A stretch of DNA of 64,000 nucleotides, taken from NCBI RefSeq assembly GCF_049942825.1, contig NZ_CP187970.1:6014001-6078000 (forward strand), in the 5' to 3' direction. The position numbers were made by a program, and so were the translations under genes. The notes beneath the pieces were generated by a model that saw only the letters and a program-made list of their open reading frames with translations, had not been told where the DNA came from and made no database searches. Positions 32,229 to 40,608 of this stretch are shown here, one piece after another. Positions within the stretch are counted from its first letter, which is position 1; the number at the start of each line of letters is the position of its first letter. This stretch comes from Paenibacillus_G sp049942825 (GTDB lineage: Bacteria > Bacillota > Bacilli > Paenibacillales > NBRC-103111).

Positions 32229-32268
32229 AAAAGCGTCCGTCCCGGCCCAGCCGGACGGACGCTTTTTC
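32229..32268 (+). terminator. Terminator of the GRDP-like gene
   Basis: AAAAGCGTCCGTCC (32229-32242) pairs perfectly with GGACGGACGCTTTT (32253-32266), ending in TTTTT. The upstream A run could also let it serve the leftward gene ending at 32413. Confidence 0.85.
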
Positions 32269-32412
32269 TTTATCCTTGCCTGCTTGACCCGAGGGACCGC
32301 TTCCTGCGGTCCGAATACGCATAGCCTGCGCCCTTTCTCCGCCTTCCCCGCTGTCACAGGGTCTTGGACGAACGCAGGCCGACGCATCTCCCGCCCCTCC
32401 CTGCCTCACGCT

Positions 32413-32787
32413 TCAGGGACGGACGTTCCTCCGTGCGGTCTTCGCCCCGCCCTCTCTGCGGGTCGAGCAGATCCGGTTGGTCAGACGGATCCGCTCCACT
32501 TTCAGCGCCCAGATCTCCCCCTGCAGCTCTTCCGCGGTTTTCCTGGAATCCGTGTCTCTGAGACGGGCATACAGCTCCAGCAGCCGAAGGTTCAAGGCGT
32601 CGAACTGACGCCACAGCTGCTCTCTGGCCGCGGACTGCTCCTCCCGCCGGATCGTGGCTTCGCGCGAACGGAGCGCTTCGAGAATGTCAGCCTGCCACGC
32701 CTTATCACCGAGGAGCTTGGCATAATTGTACAAATCCAAATAGTCGTTGATCCACGCTTCCGTGAATCCTTTTCTTTCTCCGTTCAT
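32413..32787 (-). CDS. Small charged helical protein of unknown function
   Basis: A 124-residue soluble protein, highly charged and probably coiled coil: REEQSAAREQLWRQFDALNL, then EELQGEIWALKVERIRLTNR, with an Arg-rich C-terminus (STRREGGAKTARRNVRP). ATG 32787 lies seven bases after GGGGAGG; the longer form (32808) has no Shine-Dalgarno sequence. It has an exceptionally clear promoter with a consensus -10 inside a perfect 17-bp palindrome, so its expression is likely switched by a dedicated repressor. No family was recognised. The Arg-rich tail could bind nucleic acid (speculation). Confidence 0.7.
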   Translation of the reverse strand: MNGERKGFTEAWINDYLDLYNYAKLLGDKAWQADILEALRSREATIRREEQSAAREQLWRQFDALNLRLLELYARLRDTDSRKTAEELQGEIWALKVERIRLTNRICSTRREGGAKTARRNVRP

Positions 32788-32815
32788 CTCCGAGCCTCCC
32801 CAAAACACTCATTTT

Positions 32816-32849
32816 CCTAGTATTATACTAGGATTTGTATGTTTTGCAA
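32816..32849 (-). promoter_or_regulatory. Promoter with -10 embedded in a perfect 17-bp palindrome
   Basis: On the minus strand TTGCAA (32849-32844), 16 bases and TATAAT (32827-32822). The -10 lies inside CCTAGTATTATACTAGG (32816-32832), a perfect palindrome, so a bound repressor would mask it. The gene starts 29 bases downstream. Confidence 0.75.
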
Positions 32850-33055
32850 GCGAAATAAACGGCCGACCTTCTCTTTAAGGACGGTGCGGTGACGGCTCTG
32901 CGCCTCCCTCTCTCCCTTTGACAAAACTAGTGTTTTTTCCACAAAGGATTAACGGGCCGGAAGCCCGAATTGTTAACTCAGTGTAAAATTAGGCGCATCT
33001 TTGTGTAAACATCCGCATACCATAGGTTGTTACGTTCACGAAGGAGGCGGTTCCC

Positions 33056-33151
33056 ATGTTTTCCCGCGAAGATATCATCACTCTCCGGCTGGCCTTTCTG
33101 TTCTTCGTCATGCCGGTTGTCGCCATCTATGCCATGTTCGCCCTGAACTGA
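33056..33151 (+). CDS. 31-residue single-pass membrane miniprotein
   Basis: The ORF from ATG 33056 to TGA 33149-33151 encodes MFSREDIITLRLAFLFFVMP followed by VVAIYAMFALN. This is a charged N-terminus then one hydrophobic helix that fills almost the rest of the protein. GGAGG lies eight bases upstream, an ideal spacing, and no other gene occupies 32850-33367. It resembles the many small membrane proteins of sporulating Bacilli but matches none I can name. A TTGACA at 32918 may belong to its promoter. Confidence 0.6.
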   Translation: MFSREDIITLRLAFLFFVMPVVAIYAMFALN

Positions 33152-33329
33152 CACGGCCGGCGCCGACAGTTGAAGTCCCATCACCCTAAGCGTGACAGCC
33201 ACTCTTCATCTTAAGCCCTATCGTCCGACCGGGTAGGAGGGGGCGGACAGCCCTCTCGAAACACCGTGCATGCGGTCCGGTTACGGCAGCACTCGCAAGG
33301 CTGATGCAGTTCCATTTCAAAAAACAGAA

Positions 33330-33363
33330 GAGGCGCCGGGCATCCGGCAGCCTCCTTTTTTTT
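33330..33363. terminator. Bidirectional terminator
   Basis: GAGGCGCCGGG and CCGGCAGCCTC pair around a short loop. Eight T follow on the plus strand and A runs precede, so it can end the leftward oxidase transcript and any rightward one. Confidence 0.7.
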
Positions 33364-33367
33364 CCCG

Positions 33368-33949
33368 TCAGGGCACCTTGCGCGCGTCCTTTTCCTGCAG
33401 CCTCTCCCCGAGCGGGGTCTGCAGGCCGTCCAGGGTGGTCCTGTTCTTCTCCCGCCAATAGGTCTGCAGGGCATCGGGGCCCTTGGCCTCCCACCACTTC
33501 ACCAGCGTCTCCCTGTCCTTCTCATAACGGTACAGCGGCACGCCGAAGCCGCAGGAGGTCTGCACCTGATAGACCCTGACCCGGATGATCTGCCTGGCCC
33601 CTGGCATCTCCTCGAACAGGGGCGCCAGCTCGCTCCAGTCCTCCGTCCCCGGAAGGATCACCTCTCCCCTGCCGTAGAGACGCAGAATGTTCGGCGGGCC
33701 CTCGAAGGCGCAGAACATGACGGTAATTCTCCCGTTTTCCTGCAGATGGGCGCTCGTTTCGTTCCCGCTGCCGGTCAGATCGAGATACGCGACCTCGCCG
33801 GGCGACAGAATCCGGAAGGCATCGTAACCCTTGGGCGAGAGATTCACATGCCCCTCCCCGCTGAGCGGCGCCGAGCCGACGAAAAAGATCCTCTGCCTGG
33901 TAATGAACTCCATGTGTTCCTCAAGCATGCATTCGAACGTTTTCCCCAT
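33368..33949 (-). CDS. Pyridoxamine 5'-phosphate oxidase-family protein
   Basis: A 193-residue split-barrel flavin/heme-type protein. FITRQRIFFVGSAPLSGEGHVNLSPKGYD and YLDLTGSGNETSAHLQENGR (shown in parts) are the PNPOx-like FMN-binding strands, and MFCAFEGPPNILRLYGRGEVI completes the barrel. It belongs to the group of general-stress or heme-handling PNPOx-like proteins, not to biosynthetic PdxH. The ATG at 33949 (MGKTFECML) is used; the long upstream frame to 34915 is a shadow of the GDPD gene on the other strand. Shine-Dalgarno is AGGA. The cofactor and substrate are unproven. Confidence 0.85.
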   Translation of the reverse strand: MGKTFECMLEEHMEFITRQRIFFVGSAPLSGEGHVNLSPKGYDAFRILSPGEVAYLDLTGSGNETSAHLQENGRITVMFCAFEGPPNILRLYGRGEVILPGTEDWSELAPLFEEMPGARQIIRVRVYQVQTSCGFGVPLYRYEKDRETLVKWWEAKGPDALQTYWREKNRTTLDGLQTPLGERLQEKDARKVP

Positions 33950-34144
33950 ATACGTCCTAACCCCTTTCCTCCTGCCCGATATCCGGATTATACCATGGAA
34001 ACTTGTTAGAAAAGTGTTAGCGGGGTCCTTCAGGATGGTTTTTTTTGCTAAATCTTTTCTAAATCTTGTGTGATATCTTGGGTTCAAGAAGCGGTTCCCG
34101 GCTGCCTGCCCACGGATGGCTTCACGGAATGGAGGAGAGTCCAC

Positions 34145-34972
34145 TTGCATAAAACCCTGCTGCTGCTGACCCTGCTGCTCACCGCCCATCTGGCCGCCGT
34201 GCCCCCTGCCGGTACGACACTCGCCGAATCCTACAATCAAGTGACCGCCCATCGGGGGAGCTCTTCCTCCGCACCTGAGAATACGCTGGCTTCGATCCGA
34301 CAGGCGATTGCCGACGGTTCCGGCTATGCCGAAATCGACGTGCAGGAAACTTCCGACGGCACAGTGATGCTCATGCATGACGACAGCCTCCTCCGGACCA
34401 CGGGAATCGACAAGATGATGTGGAATGTGACGGCCGCGGAGCTGAAGCGCGCAAGTGCCGGTGCCTGGTTCAACAAGCGCTTCGAAGCCGAGCGCGTGCC
34501 CACGCTCGAAGAGGCGCTCCAGGCAGCCAAGGGGCGCATCCGCCTGAACATCGAACTGAAGAGCAGCGGTCACGGCCGGCGTCTCGCCGAAGAAACCGTG
34601 CGCCTGCTGCAGGCACAGAACGCAGTCCGCGACTGCACCGTAACTTCCTTTGACGTCAAGCTGCTCGCCGCCATCAAGAAGCTCGACCCGAGAATCAAGA
34701 CCGGTCTGATTGTCGGCGAGAAGCGCTCCGATCTGGAGAGCCTGCTCAGCGGCACAGCTTATGATGTGATCTCCATTGCCTATACGCTCGTTCCGGACTC
34801 TCTCGTCAAGGAAGCGGCGAAGCACGGCAAGGAAGTCTACGTCTGGACGGTGAACGATCCGGCCGTCATGGAGCGGATGCTGAACCTCAGCGTCACCTCC
34901 ATCATTACGAATCATCCCGAGCAGCTCGTCCGGCTGATCCGGGCCAGATCGCTTCCGCAGCAGTCGTCTTAG
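34145..34972 (+). CDS. Glycerophosphodiester phosphodiesterase
   Basis: A 275-residue exported or membrane-anchored GDPD that splits glycerophosphodiesters to glycerol-3-phosphate and an alcohol. The TTG start at 34145 follows GGAGGAG by about seven bases and yields a hydrophobic N-terminal signal (LLLLTLLLTAHLAAV). Catalytic motifs are in order: VTAHRGSSSSAPENT (His-Arg), YAEIDVQETSDG (Glu/Asp metal ligands) and LMHDDSLLRTTG (second His). The C-terminal VYVWTVNDPAVMERML and SIITNHPE are typical of UgpQ-type enzymes. It is monocistronic, ending at a bidirectional terminator. It probably scavenges phosphate or glycerol from lipid or teichoic-acid debris. Confidence 0.9.
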   Translation: MHKTLLLLTLLLTAHLAAVPPAGTTLAESYNQVTAHRGSSSSAPENTLASIRQAIADGSGYAEIDVQETSDGTVMLMHDDSLLRTTGIDKMMWNVTAAELKRASAGAWFNKRFEAERVPTLEEALQAAKGRIRLNIELKSSGHGRRLAEETVRLLQAQNAVRDCTVTSFDVKLLAAIKKLDPRIKTGLIVGEKRSDLESLLSGTAYDVISIAYTLVPDSLVKEAAKHGKEVYVWTVNDPAVMERMLNLSVTSIITNHPEQLVRLIRARSLPQQSS

Positions 34973-35033
34973 GACCCGGCCTTATTCCTCTCTTCGTAGA
35001 GACAAGGCATCTATCCTAGTATCTATAATCAAT

Positions 35034-35077
35034 AAAAAGAGCTGACAGCCCCCTCTCCGGTGACGTCAGCTCTATTC
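35034..35077. terminator. Bidirectional terminator
   Basis: AGAGCTGAC (35038-35046) and GTCAGCTCT (35065-35073) form the stem, with AAAAA before and TATTCTT after. It separates convergent GDPD and chemoreceptor transcripts. Confidence 0.75.
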
Positions 35078-35098
35078 TTGTTGTGTCTAAGCCCGGAT

Positions 35099-36748
35099 CT
35101 ATAACCGGAAACGGGTCACCTGCTCCTCCAGCTCGGAAGCGATGTCCTTCAGAGACAGCACCTTCCGCTCCACCGCCGAAACGGTCTGCAGCTGCTCGCT
35201 GCTCGAAGCCGCAATCTCTTCGCTGCCCGCCGCCGCTTCTTCCGTCACCGAAGAGATGTTCTCAACGGCCGCGAGGATATGGTCGCTCACCCGCTGCAGC
35301 CCCTCCATCCCGCCGCGGATGGATTCCAGCCGGCGAACCTTCTCCTGCACCTTCGTGCCGATGAGCTCAAAAGCTGCCATGGAAGCGTCGGCTGAGGCCT
35401 TCTGACGGCCTACGGTCTCTACTCCGGTCTGCATGACCGCCAAGGCCATCTCCATGCTCTCGTTCATCGTAGCGATCCGCCTGAAGATCTGCCGGGTCAC
35501 GGCATCCGACTGCTCGGCCAGCTTCCGCACCTCGGCTGCGACGACGGCAAAGCCTCGGCCCTGCTCGCCGGCCCGGGAAGCTTCGATCGCCGCATTCAGC
35601 GCGAGCAGGTTGGTCTGCCGGGAAATGCCGGAGACCGCCTCCGCCATCGCATTAATCTCTTCCGTATGCCGGCTCAGCCCCTGCAGCGTCCGCTCGATCT
35701 CCGCGGTCACCTGCGTATTCTGCTCGGCCAGCCGGTGCTGCTCCAGCATTAGCTCGCGGCCCTGGACCACCGCCTCCCGGGACTCTCCGCTGAAGGCGAA
35801 GGTCTCTTGAATCTCCTGTGCGCTGCGCTCCAGCGCCGTCCGCATGCCGTAGATCTGCTCCACGGTCACCTGCAGATCCTCCGAGATGGAAGATGTACCC
35901 CGGGCGATCTCGTCGATCGACTGGGACACCTGGCCGCTAATCTCCGTCAAGGCGCGGTTCTCCTCCTCTAACTGCCGGGTATGGCCGCCGATCCGGGAGC
36001 TCGCCCCGTTCACCGATTCGAGGATGCTGCGGAGGTTGACCACCATCTCCCGGAACGAGGCATTCAACGCCGCAATCTCATCCTGCGAGGCCAGCGGCCG
36101 GATCTCCACGCCCAGATCGCCGGAGGCGATCTGCCGGGCTTTGGCCGAGAGCTCCGTCACCGGGCGGACGATCCGGCGGGTGAGCCAGAAGCTCGCGGCA
36201 CCGCCCACGGCCAGCAGCACGGCACAGCCGGCCGCCGCGATGAAGACGATGTGTGCGATGCGGTCCAGCATCTCCCTCGTCAGCTCGTCATAATGCTCGG
36301 AGCCCTGCTCGCCGAGCAGATGGATGTCGTTCATGATGCCGAGCGTGCGGCTCGACTGCCGTTTGACACCCGCCAGATCGGACTTCGCCAGCGCCGCTTC
36401 GGACTCCCGGCCAAGCTGTGTGAACTTCGCCTCGGCCTTCTGGAGGACGGCCCGGTTCTCTTCCGTCAGCGGGAGGGCCTTCAGCCCATCAAAAATCTTC
36501 TGGGACTCGGCCAGAAGCTGGCGGCTCTCCTCCTTATTGCCTTCGCTCGGATTGAAGGCGTAATTGCCCAGCGCCTGCTTCACGGAGACCAGGGAAGAAT
36601 CCAGCTTCTCGGTCTCGAGCAGGATGGGCACATAACCCCCATTGGTGGATTGGATGGAATGCATCGACACGATAATGTATGTAATTAGTGCGATCGCTGG
36701 CAGCAGCAGGAACAGGGCGTTCGCGAACAATTGGGATCTCAGTTTCAT
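35099..36748 (-). CDS. Methyl-accepting chemotaxis protein with four-helix-bundle sensor
   Basis: A 549-residue receptor. TM1 is at about 8-30, a short helical extracellular region (about 35-165) of the 4HB_MCP type carries no obvious small-molecule pocket, TM2 is at about 167-192, HAMP at about 190-245 (RRIVRPVTELSAKARQIASG), and the signalling domain has the tip EAVSGISRQTNLLALNAAIE. It follows the BMP lipoprotein gene by 18 bases and shares its sigma-D promoter. This pairing suggests the lipoprotein is the ligand-binding partner that docks on this receptor, as sugar-binding proteins do in enteric chemotaxis (inference). Confidence 0.9.
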   Translation of the reverse strand: MKLRSQLFANALFLLLPAIALITYIIVSMHSIQSTNGGYVPILLETEKLDSSLVSVKQALGNYAFNPSEGNKEESRQLLAESQKIFDGLKALPLTEENRAVLQKAEAKFTQLGRESEAALAKSDLAGVKRQSSRTLGIMNDIHLLGEQGSEHYDELTREMLDRIAHIVFIAAAGCAVLLAVGGAASFWLTRRIVRPVTELSAKARQIASGDLGVEIRPLASQDEIAALNASFREMVVNLRSILESVNGASSRIGGHTRQLEEENRALTEISGQVSQSIDEIARGTSSISEDLQVTVEQIYGMRTALERSAQEIQETFAFSGESREAVVQGRELMLEQHRLAEQNTQVTAEIERTLQGLSRHTEEINAMAEAVSGISRQTNLLALNAAIEASRAGEQGRGFAVVAAEVRKLAEQSDAVTRQIFRRIATMNESMEMALAVMQTGVETVGRQKASADASMAAFELIGTKVQEKVRRLESIRGGMEGLQRVSDHILAAVENISSVTEEAAAGSEEIAASSSEQLQTVSAVERKVLSLKDIASELEEQVTRFRL

Positions 36749-36766
36749 AGGTATCCTGGTTCCTTT

Positions 36767-37756
36767 CTATTGGGGGATCGTGAGACTGCCTTCCTTCAGC
36801 TGCTTCTTCAGCATCTCCAGCCGGGCGGCCTCCTCTTCGGACAAGCCCAGGAGGCGGACCGGCGCATAATCGACCCCCTGCTCCTTCAGTCCCAGCTGCA
36901 CCTGTTTGGCGGCGAAGGCACGGTTCATGCTGAATTCCTTGACGGCCTGGTACACGGCCACATCGACATTCTTGAGCATGGACGTCAGCACCGCCTTCTC
37001 CGCAACGAAGAATTGGTCTGTATCGACACCGATGCCGTACCGGCCCGCCTGCTCGGCGGCCTTCAGCGCGCCCACGCCGGTGAAGCCTGCCGCAGGAAAG
37101 ATGATGTCGGCCCGGGCCTTGAACATCTCGCCCGCAAGCTCGGCGCCTTTCTGGTCGTCGCCGAACGTGCCGGCATACGCGGACAGTACCTTCGCATTCG
37201 GGGAGACGCTGCGGACCCCGTGCTCGAAGCCACGCTGGAACTTGTGAATGATCGGCACATCGACCCCGCCGATAAACCCGATCACGCCGGTTTTCGACTT
37301 CATGCCGGCAATCGCGCCCACAAGGAAGCTGCCTTCGTCTTCCTTGAACGTGATGCTGCTTACGTTAGGCAGGTCGGATACTTCGTCGACCAGCAGATAC
37401 GGCAGTTCGGGATGCTTCTTCGCCGCCTTCTCGAGATCTTCCTTGGCCGAGAAGCCGAGGCCGATGATCAGCTCGCTGCCCTGTGCAGCCAGCTCCTCGA
37501 GAGCCTGCTCCTGAGAAGTCTTGTCGTTACCAGGCTCCCGGTAATCGAAGCGGATGCCGAGCTCGTCGCGGGCCCGGATCAGGCCCTTGATACCCGCATC
37601 GCTGAAGGACTCATCCCCAAGCCCAACATTGGACAGGAGAATACCCACGCGGAGGGGCTCCGTATTTTGACTTTCATTGTCTTTCAATGCAGAGCAGCCG
37701 GAAACGGCCAGCAGGACGAACGCCAGCAGCGGAGCGAGCAATTTTCGTATGTACAT
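36767..37756 (-). CDS. BMP-family (nucleoside-binding type) lipoprotein
   Basis: A 329-residue lipoprotein with the signal peptide and lipobox VSGC (Cys about 21) and a Med/PnrA/BMP periplasmic-binding fold. Key segments are LRVGILLSNVGLGDESFSDA, ELIIGLGFSAKEDLEKAAKK, DEGSFLVGAIAGMKSKTGVI and the distal IGVDTDQFF. BMP proteins bind purine nucleosides, usually feeding an ABC importer, but here no permease or ATPase genes are adjacent. Instead a chemoreceptor follows and a sigma-D promoter precedes, so a chemosensory role is inferred. ATG 37756 follows AAGGAG by eight bases. Confidence 0.88.
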   Translation of the reverse strand: MYIRKLLAPLLAFVLLAVSGCSALKDNESQNTEPLRVGILLSNVGLGDESFSDAGIKGLIRARDELGIRFDYREPGNDKTSQEQALEELAAQGSELIIGLGFSAKEDLEKAAKKHPELPYLLVDEVSDLPNVSSITFKEDEGSFLVGAIAGMKSKTGVIGFIGGVDVPIIHKFQRGFEHGVRSVSPNAKVLSAYAGTFGDDQKGAELAGEMFKARADIIFPAAGFTGVGALKAAEQAGRYGIGVDTDQFFVAEKAVLTSMLKNVDVAVYQAVKEFSMNRAFAAKQVQLGLKEQGVDYAPVRLLGLSEEEAARLEMLKKQLKEGSLTIPQ

Positions 37757-37801
37757 TGTCTATTCTCCTTCGATATGTAAAAGTTTCCTCACCTCAAGGA
37801 G

Positions 37802-37829
37802 ATATCGGCAGAAGCATCTGGAATTTTTA
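37802..37829 (-). promoter_or_regulatory. Sigma-D (flagellar) promoter of the BMP-chemoreceptor operon
   Basis: On the minus strand TAAA (37829-37826), 16 bases and GCCGATAT (37809-37802) match the Bacillus sigma-D consensus at every position. It is about 46 bases before the lipoprotein start. Confidence 0.82.
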
Positions 37830-37941
37830 GACCGCCGGATGATAAACATGGTACGACAAGCCGAGCATGCAAAAAACAGCATGGAAAGTTCCATGCTGCT
37901 CCGGATCCGTATATTCTTCCGTACTGTCCATCGGCCCTGTT

Positions 37942-39087
37942 CTATTCCCCCTGCGCAGCTCCCCCGCGGGCCTGCATCACCACGCGGAACTTCGTGCCCA
38001 CACCCGGTCTCGAGGACACCGCAATGTCTCCCCCGTGGCGCTCCAGAATCCCCTTGACCGTCGCCAGCCCGAGTCCGGTACCCTCGAACCCTTTGGCGTT
38101 GTCCAGACGCTGGAACGGTGTGAAGATCGCGGGGATGTCCTCCGGATTCATGCCGATCCCGTTGTCCTCTATGACGAACGCCACCTGATGATCCTGATCG
38201 GTCCCCTCCCCGTACACCCGTACCCGCGGCGGAGTGTCCGGCCGGTGATATTTGACGGCATTGCCGATGAGGTTCAGCAGCAGCTGATACATCTGGGTCG
38301 GATCGGCCTCAACCACCGGGAGAGGATCGAGCTTCTCCACGCACCCTCCCGTCTGCTTCAGGCGGCTGTCCAGATCGGCGAGCACATCCTCATACACCCG
38401 GTTCAGGTCCACCTCCGTCAGCTGGCCCGGCTGGGCATTCGCCTGGGAGAAGCTCAAAATATCCGTAATCAGCGAGGTCATCCGTTTGGCCGCGCTGGAG
38501 ATATGGGCGACATACTGCCGTCCCTTGGGGCTGAGGCCTTCCGCATGCTTGGCCTCCATCAGCTCGCAGAGTCCGGTAATCACATTCAGCGGATTCTTCA
38601 GATCGTGAGAGACGACCTGCGCGAATTCCTGCAGGCTGCGGTTGCTGCGTTCGAGCTCGGCCTGGATGAGCTCCAGCTCTTTTCTCTTCATATTCAGCTC
38701 GAGGAACACCTTCACCTTGCTCAGCAGAATATCCGTATCGACCGGCTTGAACAGGTAATCAACCGCCCCCGATTCGTACCCCTTGAACACGCTCTTGTCT
38801 TCCTTATTGATCGCTGTCACGAAGATGATCGGAATGTTCTTCGTCTCCTCGTTCATGCGCAGGAGTTCGGCGAGCTCAAAGCCGTCCATCTCCGGCATAT
38901 TCACATCGAGCAGCAGCAGCGCAAAATCGTGGCGCAGCGTGTAAGACAGCGCCTCATTGCCGCTCTCCGCCGTATAGACCTCGCAGCCGAGCGTTCTCAG
39001 CGTTTTTTCCATGGCAAACAGATTTTCCCGTCGGTCGTCTACGACCAGTATCTTGGTTTGAGGTTCCCGGTTTCTCTCGGTTCCCAT
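37942..39087 (-). CDS. REC-histidine kinase hybrid (response regulator fused to kinase)
   Basis: A 381-residue cytoplasmic protein with an N-terminal receiver domain (about 10-125). ILVVDDRRENLF holds the acidic pair, LLLLDVNMPEMDGFE the phospho-Asp and FKPVD the Lys. A short coiled coil leads to HisKA (FAQVVSHDLKNPLNVITGLC, phospho-His) and HATPase_c (NAVKYH N-box, IEDNGIGMNPEDI, GTGLGLATVKGIL). There is no sensor or membrane segment; its input would be phosphoryl transfer to the receiver. ATG 39087 follows AAGGGGGAG by eight bases. It is the last gene of the cluster with the CheB-like, CheR-like and NIT-kinase genes. Confidence 0.9.
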   Translation of the reverse strand: MGTERNREPQTKILVVDDRRENLFAMEKTLRTLGCEVYTAESGNEALSYTLRHDFALLLLDVNMPEMDGFELAELLRMNEETKNIPIIFVTAINKEDKSVFKGYESGAVDYLFKPVDTDILLSKVKVFLELNMKRKELELIQAELERSNRSLQEFAQVVSHDLKNPLNVITGLCELMEAKHAEGLSPKGRQYVAHISSAAKRMTSLITDILSFSQANAQPGQLTEVDLNRVYEDVLADLDSRLKQTGGCVEKLDPLPVVEADPTQMYQLLLNLIGNAVKYHRPDTPPRVRVYGEGTDQDHQVAFVIEDNGIGMNPEDIPAIFTPFQRLDNAKGFEGTGLGLATVKGILERHGGDIAVSSRPGVGTKFRVVMQARGGAAQGE

Positions 39088-39168
39088 AACCGTGTCTCCC
39101 CCTTGGCGAGTCAGCGTGCGGACAGCCGCGTCCATCACGCAGGGCCGCCCCCTCCATAATAAAAACCC

Positions 39169-39750
39169 CTATTCCTCTTCCTGCGCCAGCCTGCACAGCA
39201 GGCTGCCGATCCCCGTGAGCGGCAGGATGTGCTCCGTCTTCACCGCGGCGATCGCCGCCCGCGGCATCGCGTCATACTCCGCTTCCTCCGGGTCCTGCAC
39301 CACCGCCAGCCCACCCGAGTCTGCAATCCGGGCAAGCCCGGCGCTGCCGTCTCCGTTCGCCCCCGTCAGCACGACGCCGATGCACCTTGGCCCGTATACG
39401 TAGGCCGCGCTCTCGAAGAGCACATCGACTGACGGCCGCGAATAATTCACCCGCGGATCCACCGACAGGCTCACCGTGCGGCTTTCCTCGACAAGCATAT
39501 GATAGCCCGCGGGCGCGAGGTACACGCAGCCCCCTTCGAGCTCCAGCTTGTCCTCCGCTTCCCTCACCCGAATCCGCAGGGAACGGTCCAGCGATTCGGC
39601 GAGATAGCTGTCGCTGCTCTCGAGCCGGTGCTGGACGACCAGCACGGGGAGCGGGAAGTCCCCCGGAAGACAGCCGAGCAGGACGGACAGCGCATGGAGC
39701 CCGCCCGCGGACACGCCGATCACCACCGCTTCATAGCGCCTCATGCCCAT
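39169..39750 (-). CDS. Stand-alone CheB-type methylesterase domain
   Basis: A protein of about 193 residues containing only the CheB catalytic domain, without the N-terminal receiver of classical CheB. The triad is visible: Ser in VIGVSAGGLHAL, His in VLVVQHRLESSDSY and Asp in VVLTGANGDGSAGLARIA. There are two close starts: ATG 39750 or 39744, both after GGAGGGGGAG. It sits between the CheR-like and REC-kinase genes. Missing the receiver, its activity must be controlled by partner proteins. Its substrate may be the NIT kinase or a chemoreceptor (inference). Confidence 0.88.
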   Translation of the reverse strand: MGMRRYEAVVIGVSAGGLHALSVLLGCLPGDFPLPVLVVQHRLESSDSYLAESLDRSLRIRVREAEDKLELEGGCVYLAPAGYHMLVEESRTVSLSVDPRVNYSRPSVDVLFESAAYVYGPRCIGVVLTGANGDGSAGLARIADSGGLAVVQDPEEAEYDAMPRAAIAAVKTEHILPLTGIGSLLCRLAQEEE

Positions 39751-39770
39751 CTCCCCCTCCGCTTCATTCC

Positions 39771-40604
39771 TCAGAGCTCCGGAAGCTGCTTGCGGAAGAT
39801 CCTCCACTTCGGCACGAGAGCTTCGAACTGGTCTCCGTTATCGGCAAAATCCAGCGATTCCTTGCTCCCTAGGCAGAGGAACCCGCGGTGGCCGAGACTG
39901 CGGCCGAACAGGCCGAGCACCTTGTCCTGCAGATTCCGGTCGAAGTAGATCAGCACATTGCGGCACAGGATCAGGTGCATCTGGCCGAACGCCTCGTCGG
40001 TCACAAGGTTGTGCTGCGTGAACACGATATTTTTCTTCAGGCTCTCGTTCATCTTCGCCATCCCGTACTTCGCATGATAATAGTCCGAGAAGGAGGCTCT
40101 CCCGCCGCTCTTGAGATAATTGGCGGTGAACTTGCGGATATTCTCCTGCGGGTAGATGCCTTCCTGGGCCGTAACGAGCGATTCCGCGTTCATGTCGGTC
40201 CCGTAGATCTGCACCCGGTCATAGAAGCCCTCCTCCTGCAGCAGAATCGCCATGGAATACACTTCCTCCCCGGTCGCGCAGCCCGCATGCCAGATCTTGA
40301 CGAACGGGTACGTCTTCAGCACCGGAATCACCTTCGTCCGCAGCTCATAGAAGAACTCGGGGTCACGGAACATCTCCGTCACCGTCACCGACATGTCGAG
40401 CAGGAAGCGCCTCAGGAACGTCTCATCCCGGAGCACCCTCGGGATCAGGTCGGCCATGTGCGGGGCTCCAGCCTTTTGGCGGATATGATGGAGCCTGCGG
40501 ATCAGCGAAGAACGGGCGTAGCCCCGAAAATCATATCCGTATCTCCGGTAAATGGCCTCGAGCAGCAGGTCAATTTCTATTTTTTCCGCTTCCTTGGCGT
40601 CCAT
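39771..40604 (-). CDS. CheR-type protein methyltransferase
   Basis: A 277-residue SAM-dependent glutamate methyltransferase. The N-terminal helical CheR domain (about 10-80; YGYDFRGYARSSLIRRL) precedes the catalytic domain with KIWHAGCATGEEVYSMAILL as the SAM site. The sequence DRVQIYGTDMNAESLVTAQEG binds the adenosine, and DEAFGQMHLILCRNVLIYFD is the late CheR motif. It starts four bases after the NIT-kinase stop, so it is tightly coupled. With the following CheB domain it forms a methylation/demethylation pair dedicated to this kinase cluster; no general cheA or cheW is in the window. Confidence 0.92.
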   Translation of the reverse strand: MDAKEAEKIEIDLLLEAIYRRYGYDFRGYARSSLIRRLHHIRQKAGAPHMADLIPRVLRDETFLRRFLLDMSVTVTEMFRDPEFFYELRTKVIPVLKTYPFVKIWHAGCATGEEVYSMAILLQEEGFYDRVQIYGTDMNAESLVTAQEGIYPQENIRKFTANYLKSGGRASFSDYYHAKYGMAKMNESLKKNIVFTQHNLVTDEAFGQMHLILCRNVLIYFDRNLQDKVLGLFGRSLGHRGFLCLGSKESLDFADNGDQFEALVPKWRIFRKQLPEL

Positions 40605-40608
40605 CGGG

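Noticed and set aside
33950..34915. N-terminal extension of the PNPOx-like protein
   Set aside because: The extension is antisense to the GDPD gene and has no family similarity. The ATG at 33949 gives a complete PNPOx domain.
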